A stretch of 64,000 bases of DNA from Spirochaetaceae bacterium (GCA_028821475.1 JAPPGB010000168.1:1-64000), one strand, 5' to 3'. Numbered from the stretch's first letter, positions 42,574-52,036 are shown. The notes: generated from the sequence alone by a model not told the origin. Made by a program: numbers and translations.

Positions 42574-43916
42574 TGAGCAAGAAGATCTTCTTTCTGGTGG
42601 GGGAGGGGGAGTACCACTCCGAGCGCACCATTCCACCTTTCGCGGAGCAGGTAGCCGGCGAACTTGGCTGCGAGGCGGTGTTGAGCGTCGGCGAGGAGGC
42701 CGACCCGCTCGACCTTACCGGCCTCGACGATGCCGCGCTGCTGGTGATCTGCGTCCGGTTCCGCAACCCGACCCCCGAACAACTGCGTACGCTGCACGAC
42801 TGGTTTGCCTCCGGGCGTCCCGTGGTGGGGCTGCGTACCACCAGCCATGCCTTCAGCAACGCCCGCGGCTGGTGCCCCGACTACTTCGGCGGCCACTACA
42901 TGAGCCACGCCCCCAATCAGGCGGGCCAGCTTGCGGTGGTGGATCCGGCCGCCGCCGCGCATCCGATCGTCCGCGACCTGCCGCGCGTCACCGAGATGGG
43001 CTACGGCGGCACCTACAACGCCGTGCCGCTCAACGATACGGCGACGCCGCTGATGTTCGGCAAGACCGGCGAGCTGCCGGCGGAACCGGTGGCGTGGGTC
43101 AACCGCTACACGCCGAGTTCGCGCGTGTTCTTTACCTCGCTCGGGAGCGCCGAGCACTTCGAGGTGCCGGCGTTCACGCAGTTGTTGCGCAACGGCATCG
43201 CCTGGTGTCTCGGCGAGGGCGACGACGGCGGCGGCGCGAAGCCGGCGCCGTCGGCAATGCCCCCGCCGCCGCGGCGCCCGCCGCACAGCGCAACGGTGCT
43301 GTTCACCGGCGCCCCGCTGACCGGCTGGCGGCACTGGGATCCGGGCCAACAACCGCCCGGCATGCGCCTCGACGCGCGCGCCGAGAGTACCGCGGGCGGG
43401 GAGCGGCACACCGCCGGACGCTGGCCGGCTGCCGGCAACGTGCTCACCGCGGCTCCCGGCTACGGCGACATGTACAGCGAGGCGCGCTTCGGCGGGCACC
43501 GGTTGCATCTCGACTTCCAGCTTCCGGCGCAACCCGACTGGGTGCCCGCCAAGCTGGCCGGCACCGGCGGCGCATTCATTGCCGGGCGCTACGAGATAGA
43601 GATCCGCGGCTCGGCGCCCGAGTCGCCGCCCGAGCATCGGTGCGGGGCGTTGAACGGCTTCCGGCCGCCCGACGTCGACGTGGCGGTGCAGCCGGGCATA
43701 TGGCAGGAGCTGGAGGTGGAGTACACGCCGCAGGGCGAGGGCGGACGGATCTCCGTGTGGCTCAACGGCACCCGCATCCACCACAACGTCGAGGTTGTCG
43801 AGCCCACGCCGCGTGGCTTCACCGAGTTGCCGGCGGAGTGGCAGGGCCGCTCACCGCTGCGCCTGCAGGCCGACGCCGCGCCGGTGCGCTACGCCAACAT
43901 CTGGGTGTCCGAGTAG
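42573..43916 (+). CDS. ThuA-like protein fused to a DUF1080 domain
   Basis: 447 aa. Residues 1-215 are a ThuA/glutamine-amidotransferase-like domain (VGEGEYHSERTIPPFAEQVA, GRPVVGLRTTSHAFSN, YFGGHYMSHAPN). Residues about 240-447 are a DUF1080 (3-keto-disaccharide hydrolase, concanavalin-like) domain (VLFTGAPLTGWRHWD, DMYSEARFGGHRLHLDFQLP, GIWQELEVEYTPQGEGGRIS, ending YANIWVSE). Both domains are linked to trehalose or 3-keto-sugar use. No signal peptide is seen, unlike many DUF1080 proteins. It may process a keto-glycoside inside the cell. Confidence 0.85.
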   Translation: MSKKIFFLVGEGEYHSERTIPPFAEQVAGELGCEAVLSVGEEADPLDLTGLDDAALLVICVRFRNPTPEQLRTLHDWFASGRPVVGLRTTSHAFSNARGWCPDYFGGHYMSHAPNQAGQLAVVDPAAAAHPIVRDLPRVTEMGYGGTYNAVPLNDTATPLMFGKTGELPAEPVAWVNRYTPSSRVFFTSLGSAEHFEVPAFTQLLRNGIAWCLGEGDDGGGAKPAPSAMPPPPRRPPHSATVLFTGAPLTGWRHWDPGQQPPGMRLDARAESTAGGERHTAGRWPAAGNVLTAAPGYGDMYSEARFGGHRLHLDFQLPAQPDWVPAKLAGTGGAFIAGRYEIEIRGSAPESPPEHRCGALNGFRPPDVDVAVQPGIWQELEVEYTPQGEGGRISVWLNGTRIHHNVEVVEPTPRGFTELPAEWQGRSPLRLQADAAPVRYANIWVSE

Positions 43917-43986
43917 CGGCCCGAAACCGTCCCCTGTTTATGGCGCCGCCGCCTGCCCAACCTGGCCTGCCTGCGACGGCGAGCCG

Positions 43987-44871
43987 TCAGCCGAGCGGAA
44001 TGCCCTCGGCCGCGGCCACCTGTTGGATGTAGTCGACGCCGAGGTCGTACTCCTTCTGCGTGGGCAGGTGCTCGATCATGAGCGGCACGGTCTGCGGCAA
44101 CTCGTGCAGGACACGCAGGTAGGCGGCGTAGTCGATGTTGCCGCAGCCGGGGCGCACCTCGTGCATGATCACGCTCACGTCCTCCTGCATCGCCAGGTCC
44201 TTGGCATGGGCGGAGACGATGCGATCGCCGAACAGGCGCACCGCCTCGCGTGCCACGGCGGCGTTCTCGTAGTACAGCCGTGGGGTGTTGATCAGGTTGA
44301 CCAGGTCCATGTGGGCGGCGAACTCGGGCCGGTCGACGGCATCGAGCAGGCGGCGGATGTTGGCGGGTGAGTCGGCCACGCTGAACGGATAGATCTCGTA
44401 CACGAAGCGTGCCCGCTTGGGCTTGACGGTGTCGATCAGCCAGCGCGCGTTCTCGACCGCGGCGTCGAACGCGTCGGGCGTGAAGTTGAACGCGTCGTGC
44501 GAGCCCTGGCCGGGGCCGCCTGGGGAGCCGATGCAGGTGATGGCGCACAGTGCGCCTACCTCGTCGGCGATGGCCAGGTAGTCGGCCATGCGCTGCCGTT
44601 CGCGCTTGCCCTCCTCGGGGTCGGGGTGCAGCATGTTGCGCCAGCCGCCCACCTCGGCGATCACCACGTCCTCGGCGGCGAACGCCTCGCGAATGTCGCG
44701 GATCCGGTTTCCGTCATCGACCGACACCCGCGGGCAGTAGGCGGCAGCCAAGCCGCGTTCGCGATGCTCCCGCGCCAGCACGTGTACGTCCGCTGCTTCC
44801 GATCCGTGGGCCCGGCCTACCGCGGCGTCGCCTTCCTGGGCACCCATGATCACACTGCCAAGTCTCACCAT
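43987..44871 (-). CDS. sugar phosphate isomerase/epimerase (xylose isomerase-like TIM barrel)
   Basis: 294 aa. The TIM-barrel metal/active-site segments are AFAAEDVVIAEVGGW, RARFVYEIYPF (Glu), AAHMDLVNLINTPRLY (Asp), RIVSAHAKDLAMQ (His) and VPLMIEHLPTQKEYD (Glu). It is convergent with the ThuA-DUF1080 gene and probably belongs to the same sugar-processing capacity. The 311 nt between this start and 45183 hold nothing I recognise. Confidence 0.88.
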   Translation of the reverse strand: MVRLGSVIMGAQEGDAAVGRAHGSEAADVHVLAREHRERGLAAAYCPRVSVDDGNRIRDIREAFAAEDVVIAEVGGWRNMLHPDPEEGKRERQRMADYLAIADEVGALCAITCIGSPGGPGQGSHDAFNFTPDAFDAAVENARWLIDTVKPKRARFVYEIYPFSVADSPANIRRLLDAVDRPEFAAHMDLVNLINTPRLYYENAAVAREAVRLFGDRIVSAHAKDLAMQEDVSVIMHEVRPGCGNIDYAAYLRVLHELPQTVPLMIEHLPTQKEYDLGVDYIQQVAAAEGIPLG

Positions 44872-45182
44872 AGCGCGCCGATACTACCCGGCGCACGCGG
44901 GCGCGCATAGAGCGGTACGCCTCGCACGGCGCCGTGCGCCCACCGAGCGCGATCGACGGTACGCCCGGCAACGCGCGCCGGGTGCACGACACGCACACCG
45001 ACGGCGCACCGCCTCGCGGTCCTTGCAGCGACGCCACACCACCGCCGGGCACTGCGGCCCGTGGCGAGCTCCGCTGCATCGAGCGCGACGATGCAGCCCG
45101 GCTGGCGCGTTGCTCGTCGCTCACCCATGGCCGGCGTGCTTTGGCAGCACGTGCGCCGCCGGGTTCCGCTACAGGCCGCCGG

Positions 45183-45908
45183 TCAGCGCTTGGTGCGCAG
45201 CACCACGCCGCCCACGTTGTGCAGGATGCGCTCCAGGCGTTGCGCTTCCCGGTCTACCAGGTCGGCGCGGGTGAGGATGTCGGTCAGGAAGCGCTGTACG
45301 CTGCTCGCGCCCGCGGGACTGAAGAAGCCCACCTCGGCGAGGGCGCCGGTCAGCGGCTCGGCCATGCGTGCGATGCGCTCGGCGCCGACCGGGCGCTGGC
45401 GCGGGCGCGCCTGGCGCGGCGCGTGGCCGTGCTTGTAGATCTCGTAGGCCACCACCTGCACCGCGTGCGACAGGTTCAGCGACGGGAACTGCGGCGCCGA
45501 CGGGATCGCCACCGCGACTTGGCACGGCTCCATCTCGGCGTCGGTGAGTCCGTTCTTCTCGTTGCCGAACACCACCGCCACCGGCCCCGCATGCCGTTCG
45601 GCCAGGCGCCGGCCGAGCTGTTCGGCGGTCCAGATGCGGTACTTGCGACGCTTGCCGTCGCGCCGGGTAACGGCCGCGGCCAGCGTGCAGCCGCTCACCG
45701 CCTCCGCGACGCTGGTGCATGCCACCGCCCGCTCCAGCAGGTCGGCGGCGTGCACGGCGACCACGCCTGCCACGTGCCGGTCGATTGCGTCAGCGCCCAC
45801 CAGGTGGATCTGCTCGATGCCCATGGTCTTGGCCGCCCGGCAGGCGGCGCCTACGTTGCGGCTCTCCTCCGGGCGCACCAGCACGATGCGCAGGTCGGTC
45901 AGGTCCAT
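45183..45908 (-). CDS. trmJ: tRNA/rRNA 2'-O-methyltransferase, SpoU/TrmJ type
   Basis: 241 aa from ATG 45908. The SPOUT knot motifs are DLRIVLVRPEESRNVGAACR at the start (Asn/Arg), GPVAVVFGNEKNGLTDAEM (motif 2) and PSAPQFPSLNLSHAVQVVAY (motif 3). The C-terminal 80 residues give the extra helical domain of TrmJ proteins. It methylates the ribose at position 32 of tRNAs, by family. It is alone on the minus strand, 74 nt downstream of the Gfo/Idh gene's end. Confidence 0.85.
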   Translation of the reverse strand: MDLTDLRIVLVRPEESRNVGAACRAAKTMGIEQIHLVGADAIDRHVAGVVAVHAADLLERAVACTSVAEAVSGCTLAAAVTRRDGKRRKYRIWTAEQLGRRLAERHAGPVAVVFGNEKNGLTDAEMEPCQVAVAIPSAPQFPSLNLSHAVQVVAYEIYKHGHAPRQARPRQRPVGAERIARMAEPLTGALAEVGFFSPAGASSVQRFLTDILTRADLVDREAQRLERILHNVGGVVLRTKR

Positions 45909-45982
45909 GGCCCTCCGCTCACTCGCGCGGCTTGCAGGCCGTTTGGGGGTGTCGGTCGCGGTGCGGAGCCCACAGGGGCGGA

Positions 45983-47017
45983 TCAGCTCAGGGCGGCGGT
46001 GAGCCGCTCGAACAGGTCGTCGTCCGGCTCGAAGCTGGCCAGCTCTACCGGCCTGCGTTCCAGCGCACTGGCGTACAGTGCGAGCACGGTCTTGAACTCG
46101 TGCAGCGACTGGTTCAGGTCGGTGCCCGGCAGCGCCGATCCGTCCTCCAGCCAGTCCAGGGTGGCGCGCGTCAGCCCGGCCTGCGCGAGCACGTTGTTGG
46201 CTCGCCAGGTGTCGCCGACGTGGCCGCACTCGGTGCCGTCCGGTCCCACGATCTCCCAGTTGCGGAACTCCTCGTACAGGACCCGCCCGCGCTCGGCGTA
46301 GGCGGCCACGCGCACGTGCTGATAGACGGTCGCCGGGTCGCCGATCAGCGGCGCGGTGGGGCCGTGGTGCCACAGGCAGCGCACTCCGTTGTCGAACAGC
46401 AGGTGGGCCACCGAGGAGTCGGGTGCCGGGTGGGTGGGGTCGCTGCCGCTCATTCCGCTGGCGGTGCCGAGCACGGACTGTACGCGCGCGTCGCCGTTCA
46501 GCGACATCACGTAGTTGAGCGCGTGGGTGCCCTGGTTGGAGATGTTCATGCCGCAGGAGGTCTCCAGGAAGCGCACGGCGCCGAGCCGGCCCGACCGCAG
46601 CGCCTCCCGGCAGCGCGTCAGGTGGACGTGCCAGCGGAACTGGTGGCTCACCGTGAAGCGGGTGGCGCAGCGCCGCTCCAGCTCCACCAGCGTTCGCCAG
46701 TCGGTCACCCCGGCGGCCAGCGGCTTCTCCACCACCGCCGCGGGCACGTTCAGGTCCGCCGCCAGGTGCATGAGCGCCGCACGGTCGGCGGGCTGGGTGA
46801 CGATGTGGACGATGTCGGGCCGCTCGCGTTCGATCATGTCGGCCGCGTCCGCGTAGGGGGTCAGGCCATACTCCGTGGCATGTCCGTTGCGGCGCTCCTC
46901 GATCAGGTCGCAGCAGGCCGTCAGCGCGGCGTCCGCAACGTGCTGGTAGGACAGCACGTGCATGCGGCTGCGGCTGCCGCAGCCGATAAGCGCCGCCTTG
47001 TAACGTGGCTTGCTCAT
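45983..47017 (-). CDS. Gfo/Idh/MocA-family oxidoreductase
   Basis: 344 aa from ATG 47017. The NAD-binding motif is KAALIGCGSRSRMHVLSYQ and the catalytic-site lysine motif AAVVEKPLAAGVTDW is present. The C-terminal domain follows with TRFTVSHQFRWHVHLTRCRE and NISNQGTHALNYVMSLNGD. It oxidises a sugar or cyclitol with NAD(P). It lies upstream of trmJ but is functionally unrelated. Confidence 0.88.
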   Translation of the reverse strand: MSKPRYKAALIGCGSRSRMHVLSYQHVADAALTACCDLIEERRNGHATEYGLTPYADAADMIERERPDIVHIVTQPADRAALMHLAADLNVPAAVVEKPLAAGVTDWRTLVELERRCATRFTVSHQFRWHVHLTRCREALRSGRLGAVRFLETSCGMNISNQGTHALNYVMSLNGDARVQSVLGTASGMSGSDPTHPAPDSSVAHLLFDNGVRCLWHHGPTAPLIGDPATVYQHVRVAAYAERGRVLYEEFRNWEIVGPDGTECGHVGDTWRANNVLAQAGLTRATLDWLEDGSALPGTDLNQSLHEFKTVLALYASALERRPVELASFEPDDDLFERLTAALS

Positions 47018-47149
47018 GCCGCCCACCCTACCGGAACGACGTTCCGGTGCACAGCCGCCGGCCGGTCCGGCGTGGGAGCGTGCTTGGTCCTGCTCGATCC
47101 CCCCGGATACCTTGCGTCTGGCAGTTGCGGCAGGTATCGTCTCCCCCGA

Positions 47150-47582
47150 ATGCTGGAACGGCTTCCGCCGGAATACGAAGAATCACTGCGCTCGCGTATA
47201 TGCTCGTCTGGGCGTGGACCGAGCACCTGCGCGCCGCCGAGCAAATCGGGCCGAGGCTTTCATGCGCAACGATCAAGACGGCCTTGTCGAGGGGCTCACT
47301 GCGCAAGGCGACATTCAGCGCGAACTGGAGCGGGTGCTGCCCGGGCACGATCCCTTCTGGCCGCGCTGGGTGGTCGACAGCGAGCGTGGGGAGACGTGAT
47401 CAAGTACGTCCCCGTGCCCGAGCCACCGGGATTACGAACGGGTCATGCGGCAGCGGCGTGAATGGTATCGCATGTACCAGTGTGGCGAGTTGAGCTTCGA
47501 TGGGTTAGAAAAGAAAGCACCTTTGATCGCCGCGGCCGTGAAAGAGGCTGCCGATCGGGGAGGAGATAATTCAAGTGGTTGA
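47150..47582 (+). pseudogene. decayed small gene broken by several frameshifts, unknown family
   Basis: Protein-like segments succeed one another in changing frames: MLERLPPEYEESL, then ALAYMLVWAWTEHLRAAEQI, then EAFMRNDQDGLVEGLTAQGD through LERVLPGHDPFWPRW, then DVIKYVPVPEP, then DYERVMRQRREWYRMYQCGE to the stop at 47580-47582. Joined, they would make one acidic protein of about 140 residues. The frames change near 47187, 47248, 47392 and 47424. I do not recognise the family. The stop overlaps the following PhyH start, so the intact ancestor was coupled to it. Sequencing indels are the alternative explanation. Bases 47018-47149 hold nothing. Confidence 0.5.
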
Positions 47583-49041
47583 TGAGCGGTTTCGATTGAG
47601 CGACGCGGAGTTGCAGCGCTTCCTGGTCGATGGTTACCTGGTGCTGCGGCCGGAGTTGCCGGAGGGATTCCACAGCCGGGTGTACGACCGCCTCGGGGCG
47701 GTGATCGAGCGTTCCGGAAATCCATTCAACAACATCCTGCCGCTGGTGCCGGAGCTGGGCCGGGTGTTCGGCCATCCGCGCGTGACCGGCGCACTGGCGA
47801 GCATTCTGGGGGACGACTACTACCTGCACATGCATCGCCACTGCCATGACCGGGCACCTGGCGGCGAGGCGCAGCGCTTGCACAAGGACAGCCTGTACAA
47901 CAGCCGCTACGCGGTCGACGGCAACCGGCGCCACCACCATGCCCGCTGGGTGATGGCGTTCTACTACCCGCAGGACACCGGCGAGGAGATGGGGCCGACG
48001 GCGATCGTGCCGCGCTCCCAGTACCTGCTGGAGCAGCAGCGCGAGGCCGACGAGATCCGCCTCACCGGTGCCGCCGGCACGGTGGTCATCGTGCACTACG
48101 ACATCTGGCATCGCGCCGCCGGCACGGTGAGTGCCGCGCGCAACCGCTACATGGTGAAGTTCCTGTTCACTCGCATGAGCGACCCGCGCGAGCCGAGCTG
48201 GCGCCACGAGCCCGGCCGGGAAGCGCCGTTTTGGGAGAACAATGGCGTGCACCACGGCCCCGGCGACGGGCCGCGCCTGGAGTTGCCCGAGGTGTGGGGC
48301 CACCAGTGGCGCTGGCACCTGGGACAGTCCGGGTCCGGCGCCGGATCGCCGGCATCCGCGCACGGCAGTCTGGCTTCGTTGTTCGAGCGCTTGGCGGCCG
48401 GAGACGAACGCGTGGCGCTGGAGGCGGCCTATCGCCTCGGACGCGGTGGCGGCTATGCCGCGCGACCGCTGGCCGAGGCGCTGCGCAGCTCCGACGAACG
48501 CGTGCGGCGCAACGCCGCCTGCGGATTCGCGCCGCTTGGTGCCGCGGCGGTACCGGCGCTCAGCGACCTAGCCGGCGACGCCGACCCCGCCGTGCGGGCG
48601 CGTGCGGTTGATGCGCTCGGCGACGTCGGTCCGCCGGCGCGCGCCGCGGCAACGGTGCTGGCGGGGGCGCTCGGCGACGATGAGGCGTCCGTGCGCGAGT
48701 ACGCGGCGGATGCCCTCGGCCTGGTGTGCGGCGGTGCCGGCGACTCCGCATCCGTGGCCGCCGCCCTGGCTGCCGCGATGCAGGACGGTAATGACACCGT
48801 GCGCCGCAACGCCGCGCTGTCGCTGGCGCGCATCGGCGCCGGAGCGGCCGGGGCCGCCGACCAGGTGGCCGGCGCCCTGGTGGCCGGGCTCGACGACGAC
48901 AGCCTCTACGTGAACGGCTACTCGGTGCTCGGCCTGCGCCGCCTCGGCACCCCGCGCGCCCACCGCGCACTGCTCGCCCGCCTGGAGGAGGCGCGCTGGG
49001 AACCCCGCGAAACCGCCCCCGCCGGCCTGCGCCGCAAATAA
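47575..49041 (+). CDS. phytanoyl-CoA dioxygenase fused to a HEAT-repeat domain
   Basis: 488 aa, GTG start with GGGGAGGAG upstream. Residues 1-255 are a PhyH-type Fe(II)/2-oxoglutarate oxygenase with His103-x-Asp105 (LHKDSLYN) and distal His179 (YDIWHRAAG), followed by NRYMVKFLF with the cosubstrate Arg. Residues about 264-485 are seven or so short HEAT/PBS-lyase-like repeats (ERVALEAAYRLG, ERVRRNAACGFAPLG, PAVRARAVDALGDVG, ASVREYAADALGLV, DTVRRNAALSLARIG). The oxygenase has unusual extra length; the repeats should bind a protein or large substrate. Single-domain relatives lie at 4478 and 58798. Confidence 0.88.
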   Translation: MVDERFRLSDAELQRFLVDGYLVLRPELPEGFHSRVYDRLGAVIERSGNPFNNILPLVPELGRVFGHPRVTGALASILGDDYYLHMHRHCHDRAPGGEAQRLHKDSLYNSRYAVDGNRRHHHARWVMAFYYPQDTGEEMGPTAIVPRSQYLLEQQREADEIRLTGAAGTVVIVHYDIWHRAAGTVSAARNRYMVKFLFTRMSDPREPSWRHEPGREAPFWENNGVHHGPGDGPRLELPEVWGHQWRWHLGQSGSGAGSPASAHGSLASLFERLAAGDERVALEAAYRLGRGGGYAARPLAEALRSSDERVRRNAACGFAPLGAAAVPALSDLAGDADPAVRARAVDALGDVGPPARAAATVLAGALGDDEASVREYAADALGLVCGGAGDSASVAAALAAAMQDGNDTVRRNAALSLARIGAGAAGAADQVAGALVAGLDDDSLYVNGYSVLGLRRLGTPRAHRALLARLEEARWEPRETAPAGLRRK

Positions 49042-49216
49042 GAGTGTCGGCGGGCCACCGAAGGGCGGTCAGTCGTGTGGCAGGAGCCTGCCGGCTCGAA
49101 CACTGCCGCGCCGCACCGCTCAGCGGCACGTGCGTAGACACCGGATACCACTGCCGATAAACGTGTAGAATTGGCGCTGCTCGCAGTGGTGCGAACGTGC
49201 GCCCGCGGCGGAAGCA

Positions 49217-50926
49217 ATGGCGAAGAGCAACGTCTTGAACACCACCACGATCAACTATCTCGACTTGATAGGCAACGGCAAGCGCTATCGGGTACCGCCG
49301 TACCAGCGTGACTACTCCTGGGTGGACGAGCAGTGGGAGGACCTGTGGAACGACCTCATGGATCTGCGCTCGAACCCCGACGAACGCCATTACCTGGGCG
49401 CCCTGGTGGTCGAGGAGCGAAGCGACCGGGAGTTCCTGATCTTTGACGGGCAACAGCGGCTCGCCACGCTCAGCGTGCTGGCGCTTGCCGTGATCTCCCG
49501 GTTGGACGCCATGGCTGATGACGGCATCGATGCGGCCGCCAACCGCGAGCGAGCGCGCGAATTGCGGAACCGTTTCATTGGAGAGAAGGATCCGGCGTCC
49601 TTGACCGAGAGCAGCCGGCTTTACCTGAACGAGACCGACGACGCGATTTATCAGGACTACCTGGTACAGAACAGGGAGCCACTGAATCCAAGGCGGCTGC
49701 CGAGGTCGAATCGGCTCCTGTGGCAGTGTCTGCTCGGATTTCGACAACGGTTGGACAAGCTGACGGCGTTGCAGCACGACGGCAGAGCCATAGCCGCGCT
49801 GCTCTCCGAGACCATGGCACGACAGTTGCTCTTCATCCTGATCACGGTCGACGACGAGTTGAACGCGTATACGGTGTTCGAGACGCTGAATGCGCGCGGT
49901 CTGGAGCTGACCACCACCGACCTCCTCAAGAACTACCTGTTTTCCCGTGTGCGGGTTTCGGCTGATCTGGAGGCGCTTCAGCGCCGCTGGCGACTGCTCA
50001 TGGACACCGTGGAGCAGGAGCGGTTCCCGGAGCTGCTGCGTTACCACATGTTGTGCGACTTGCCCAAGGTGCGTAGTCAGCGGGTCTTCAAGCTGGTTCG
50101 AGGCCAAACCAGGACTGCCGGCGACGTGTTCGCGCTGCTTGGCGAGTTGGAACGACGCGCGGAGCTATTCGTGGCGGTTGGGGATCCGAATCACGGATAC
50201 TGGGCGGATCTTCCCGGCGCCAAACGCTGCATTCGCGAACTCAACCTGTTCCGCGTACGGCAGATGATGCCCCTGCTGTTTACCGCCTGGGAGTCATTTT
50301 CGCCGGATGACTTTGTCCGCGTGCTGAAGGTGGTGAGTGTAGTGTCATTCCGCTACACCGTGGTCAGCAGCCGGAATCCCAGCGCTCTGGAAGCTGCGTT
50401 CCATTACGCCGCGAAACCAGTGAAGGAGGGTCAGGTGACCACCCCTGCGGGCGTATTCGAACGGTTGCGATCGATCTACGTGGACGATGCGAAGACGAGG
50501 CAAGACTTCGCCGGGCTGGAGGTAGGCACGAGCGGCCGGAAGAAAAAACTGGCGAAGTACATCCTGGCGCGGCTGGAGGAAGACGCATCGGGTCGCGCAT
50601 GCGACCCCGACACCGACCCCGGCACCATCGAGCACATCCTGCCGGAAAACCCTGCCGACGAATGGGAAGAGACATTCGAGCGCGGGCGCTGGGACACGCT
50701 GATCTATCGCCTCGGCAATCTCACATTGCTCGAGTCGTCCGCCAATCGGCGGGTTGCCAACGGCACCTATCTCGACAAAGTGTCAGCATATGGCGAGAGC
50801 AACTATGTGATCAGTCAGGACATCCCGGGGATGGCTCCCGAAGAATGGACACCGGAACTGCTGGAAGCGCGCCAGCGCAGCCTCGCGGCGCGAGCGGTGC
50901 ATCTGTGGCGGGCGGACTTCGTATGA
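49217..50926 (+). CDS. DUF262/DUF1524 protein, GmrSD-like type IV restriction enzyme
   Basis: 569 aa. The N-terminal DUF262 (ParB-like NTPase/DNA-binding) domain has VPPYQRDYSWVDEQWEDLW and the signature FDGQQRLATLSVLAL (near 76). An intermediate region has YTVFETLNARGLELTTTDLL (typical DUF262). The C-terminal DUF1524 HNH nuclease has TIEHILPENPADEW (near 469) and YRLGNLTLLESSANRRVAN. It probably cleaves modified phage DNA. No methylase or partner gene is adjacent. Codon use is slightly less G+C-rich than the neighbours. TAGAAT at 49166-49171 may be its -10. Confidence 0.88.
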   Translation: MAKSNVLNTTTINYLDLIGNGKRYRVPPYQRDYSWVDEQWEDLWNDLMDLRSNPDERHYLGALVVEERSDREFLIFDGQQRLATLSVLALAVISRLDAMADDGIDAAANRERARELRNRFIGEKDPASLTESSRLYLNETDDAIYQDYLVQNREPLNPRRLPRSNRLLWQCLLGFRQRLDKLTALQHDGRAIAALLSETMARQLLFILITVDDELNAYTVFETLNARGLELTTTDLLKNYLFSRVRVSADLEALQRRWRLLMDTVEQERFPELLRYHMLCDLPKVRSQRVFKLVRGQTRTAGDVFALLGELERRAELFVAVGDPNHGYWADLPGAKRCIRELNLFRVRQMMPLLFTAWESFSPDDFVRVLKVVSVVSFRYTVVSSRNPSALEAAFHYAAKPVKEGQVTTPAGVFERLRSIYVDDAKTRQDFAGLEVGTSGRKKKLAKYILARLEEDASGRACDPDTDPGTIEHILPENPADEWEETFERGRWDTLIYRLGNLTLLESSANRRVANGTYLDKVSAYGESNYVISQDIPGMAPEEWTPELLEARQRSLAARAVHLWRADFV

Positions 50927-50989
50927 GTTGGCAGGGCACCGGGTCGGGGGTTGATCGGTAGGGCGTAAGTCTCTACGGTCGCACCCACC

Positions 50990-52036
50990 ATGCTGAAGGT
51001 AGGGATCATCGGGCTCGGCGGCATCGCGCGTTCGCACGCGGCGGCGATCGCCGAACTGGACAATGTCGAGATAACGGCGGTGGCGGACCTGTTTCCGGAG
51101 GTGCGCGAGCGGTTCATGAGCACCTGGGGGGTGGGCAAGGGCTACGCCACCCACACGGAACTGCTCCAGGACGGCGACGTGGACGCGGTGGCGATCACCT
51201 TGGGCCATCAACTGCACCACCGCTTGACCGTGGACGCGTGCAACGCCGGCAAGCACGTGCTGGTGGAGAAGCCGATGGCGATCAGCCTGCAACAGTGCGA
51301 CGCAATGATCGAGGCGGCGGACGCCAACCGCGTCAAGCTGATGGTGGGCCACACCCAGCATTTCTACGGCACCAGCCTCAAGGCCAAGGAGATTCTCGAC
51401 TCCGGGCAACTGGGGCCGCTGATGACGGTGGTGTGCTACATGTCCAAGAACTGGGGCTTTGGGAGCCGGCGCCCGCAGTACCGCAGCCGCTTCCACGGCG
51501 GCGGCATGTGGCTGGCCAACGGCGTGCACGTGGTCGACCGGCTGATGTGGCTGCTCGGCTCGCAGGCCGCCGCGGTCAGCGCCGTGGTCGGCACCCGCGC
51601 CCACTACCAGGCATCCGACGACACCGCCACCGCGCTGATCCGCACCAAGAACGGCCTCGCCGGCGTGGCCGTGTCGTGCGGCTACGCCAACGGCGGGCCC
51701 TCCTTCGAGAGCCACGTGATCGGCGCCAACGGCTCCCTCAAGTTCAGCCAGCACGGCGAGAAGTTCGTCCGCCTCGGCACCGGCGAGCAGTGGGAGGAGG
51801 TCGCGTTCGACGACCCGAAGGCGGAGTTCTACCACGAGTGGCATTCGTTCGCGAAGGCGATCGAGCAGGATCTGGAGCCACCGTCCGACGGCATGTGGGG
51901 CCGGCACGTGATGGAGATCCTGTTCGCCGCCGAACAGTCCTCCATCACTGGCCGCGAGGTGGTGCTGGAGGGCGGCCACAACTGGACCACGCAGCGCACC
52001 GGCACGCCGGTGACCTACGATCATGGCTGGCACTGA
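50990..52036 (+). CDS. Gfo/Idh/MocA-family oxidoreductase
   Basis: 348 aa. The N-terminal Rossmann motif is VGIIGLGGIARSHAAAIAEL, the conserved lysine motif is HVLVEKPMAISLQQCD (near 90-105), and GHTQHFYGTSLKAKEI plus FHGGGMWLANGVHVVDRLMW belong to the substrate domain. It acts on a sugar, inositol or related polyol with NAD(P). It begins a same-strand run of three Gfo/Idh-type genes (to 54272). Confidence 0.9.
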   Translation: MLKVGIIGLGGIARSHAAAIAELDNVEITAVADLFPEVRERFMSTWGVGKGYATHTELLQDGDVDAVAITLGHQLHHRLTVDACNAGKHVLVEKPMAISLQQCDAMIEAADANRVKLMVGHTQHFYGTSLKAKEILDSGQLGPLMTVVCYMSKNWGFGSRRPQYRSRFHGGGMWLANGVHVVDRLMWLLGSQAAAVSAVVGTRAHYQASDDTATALIRTKNGLAGVAVSCGYANGGPSFESHVIGANGSLKFSQHGEKFVRLGTGEQWEEVAFDDPKAEFYHEWHSFAKAIEQDLEPPSDGMWGRHVMEILFAAEQSSITGREVVLEGGHNWTTQRTGTPVTYDHGWH

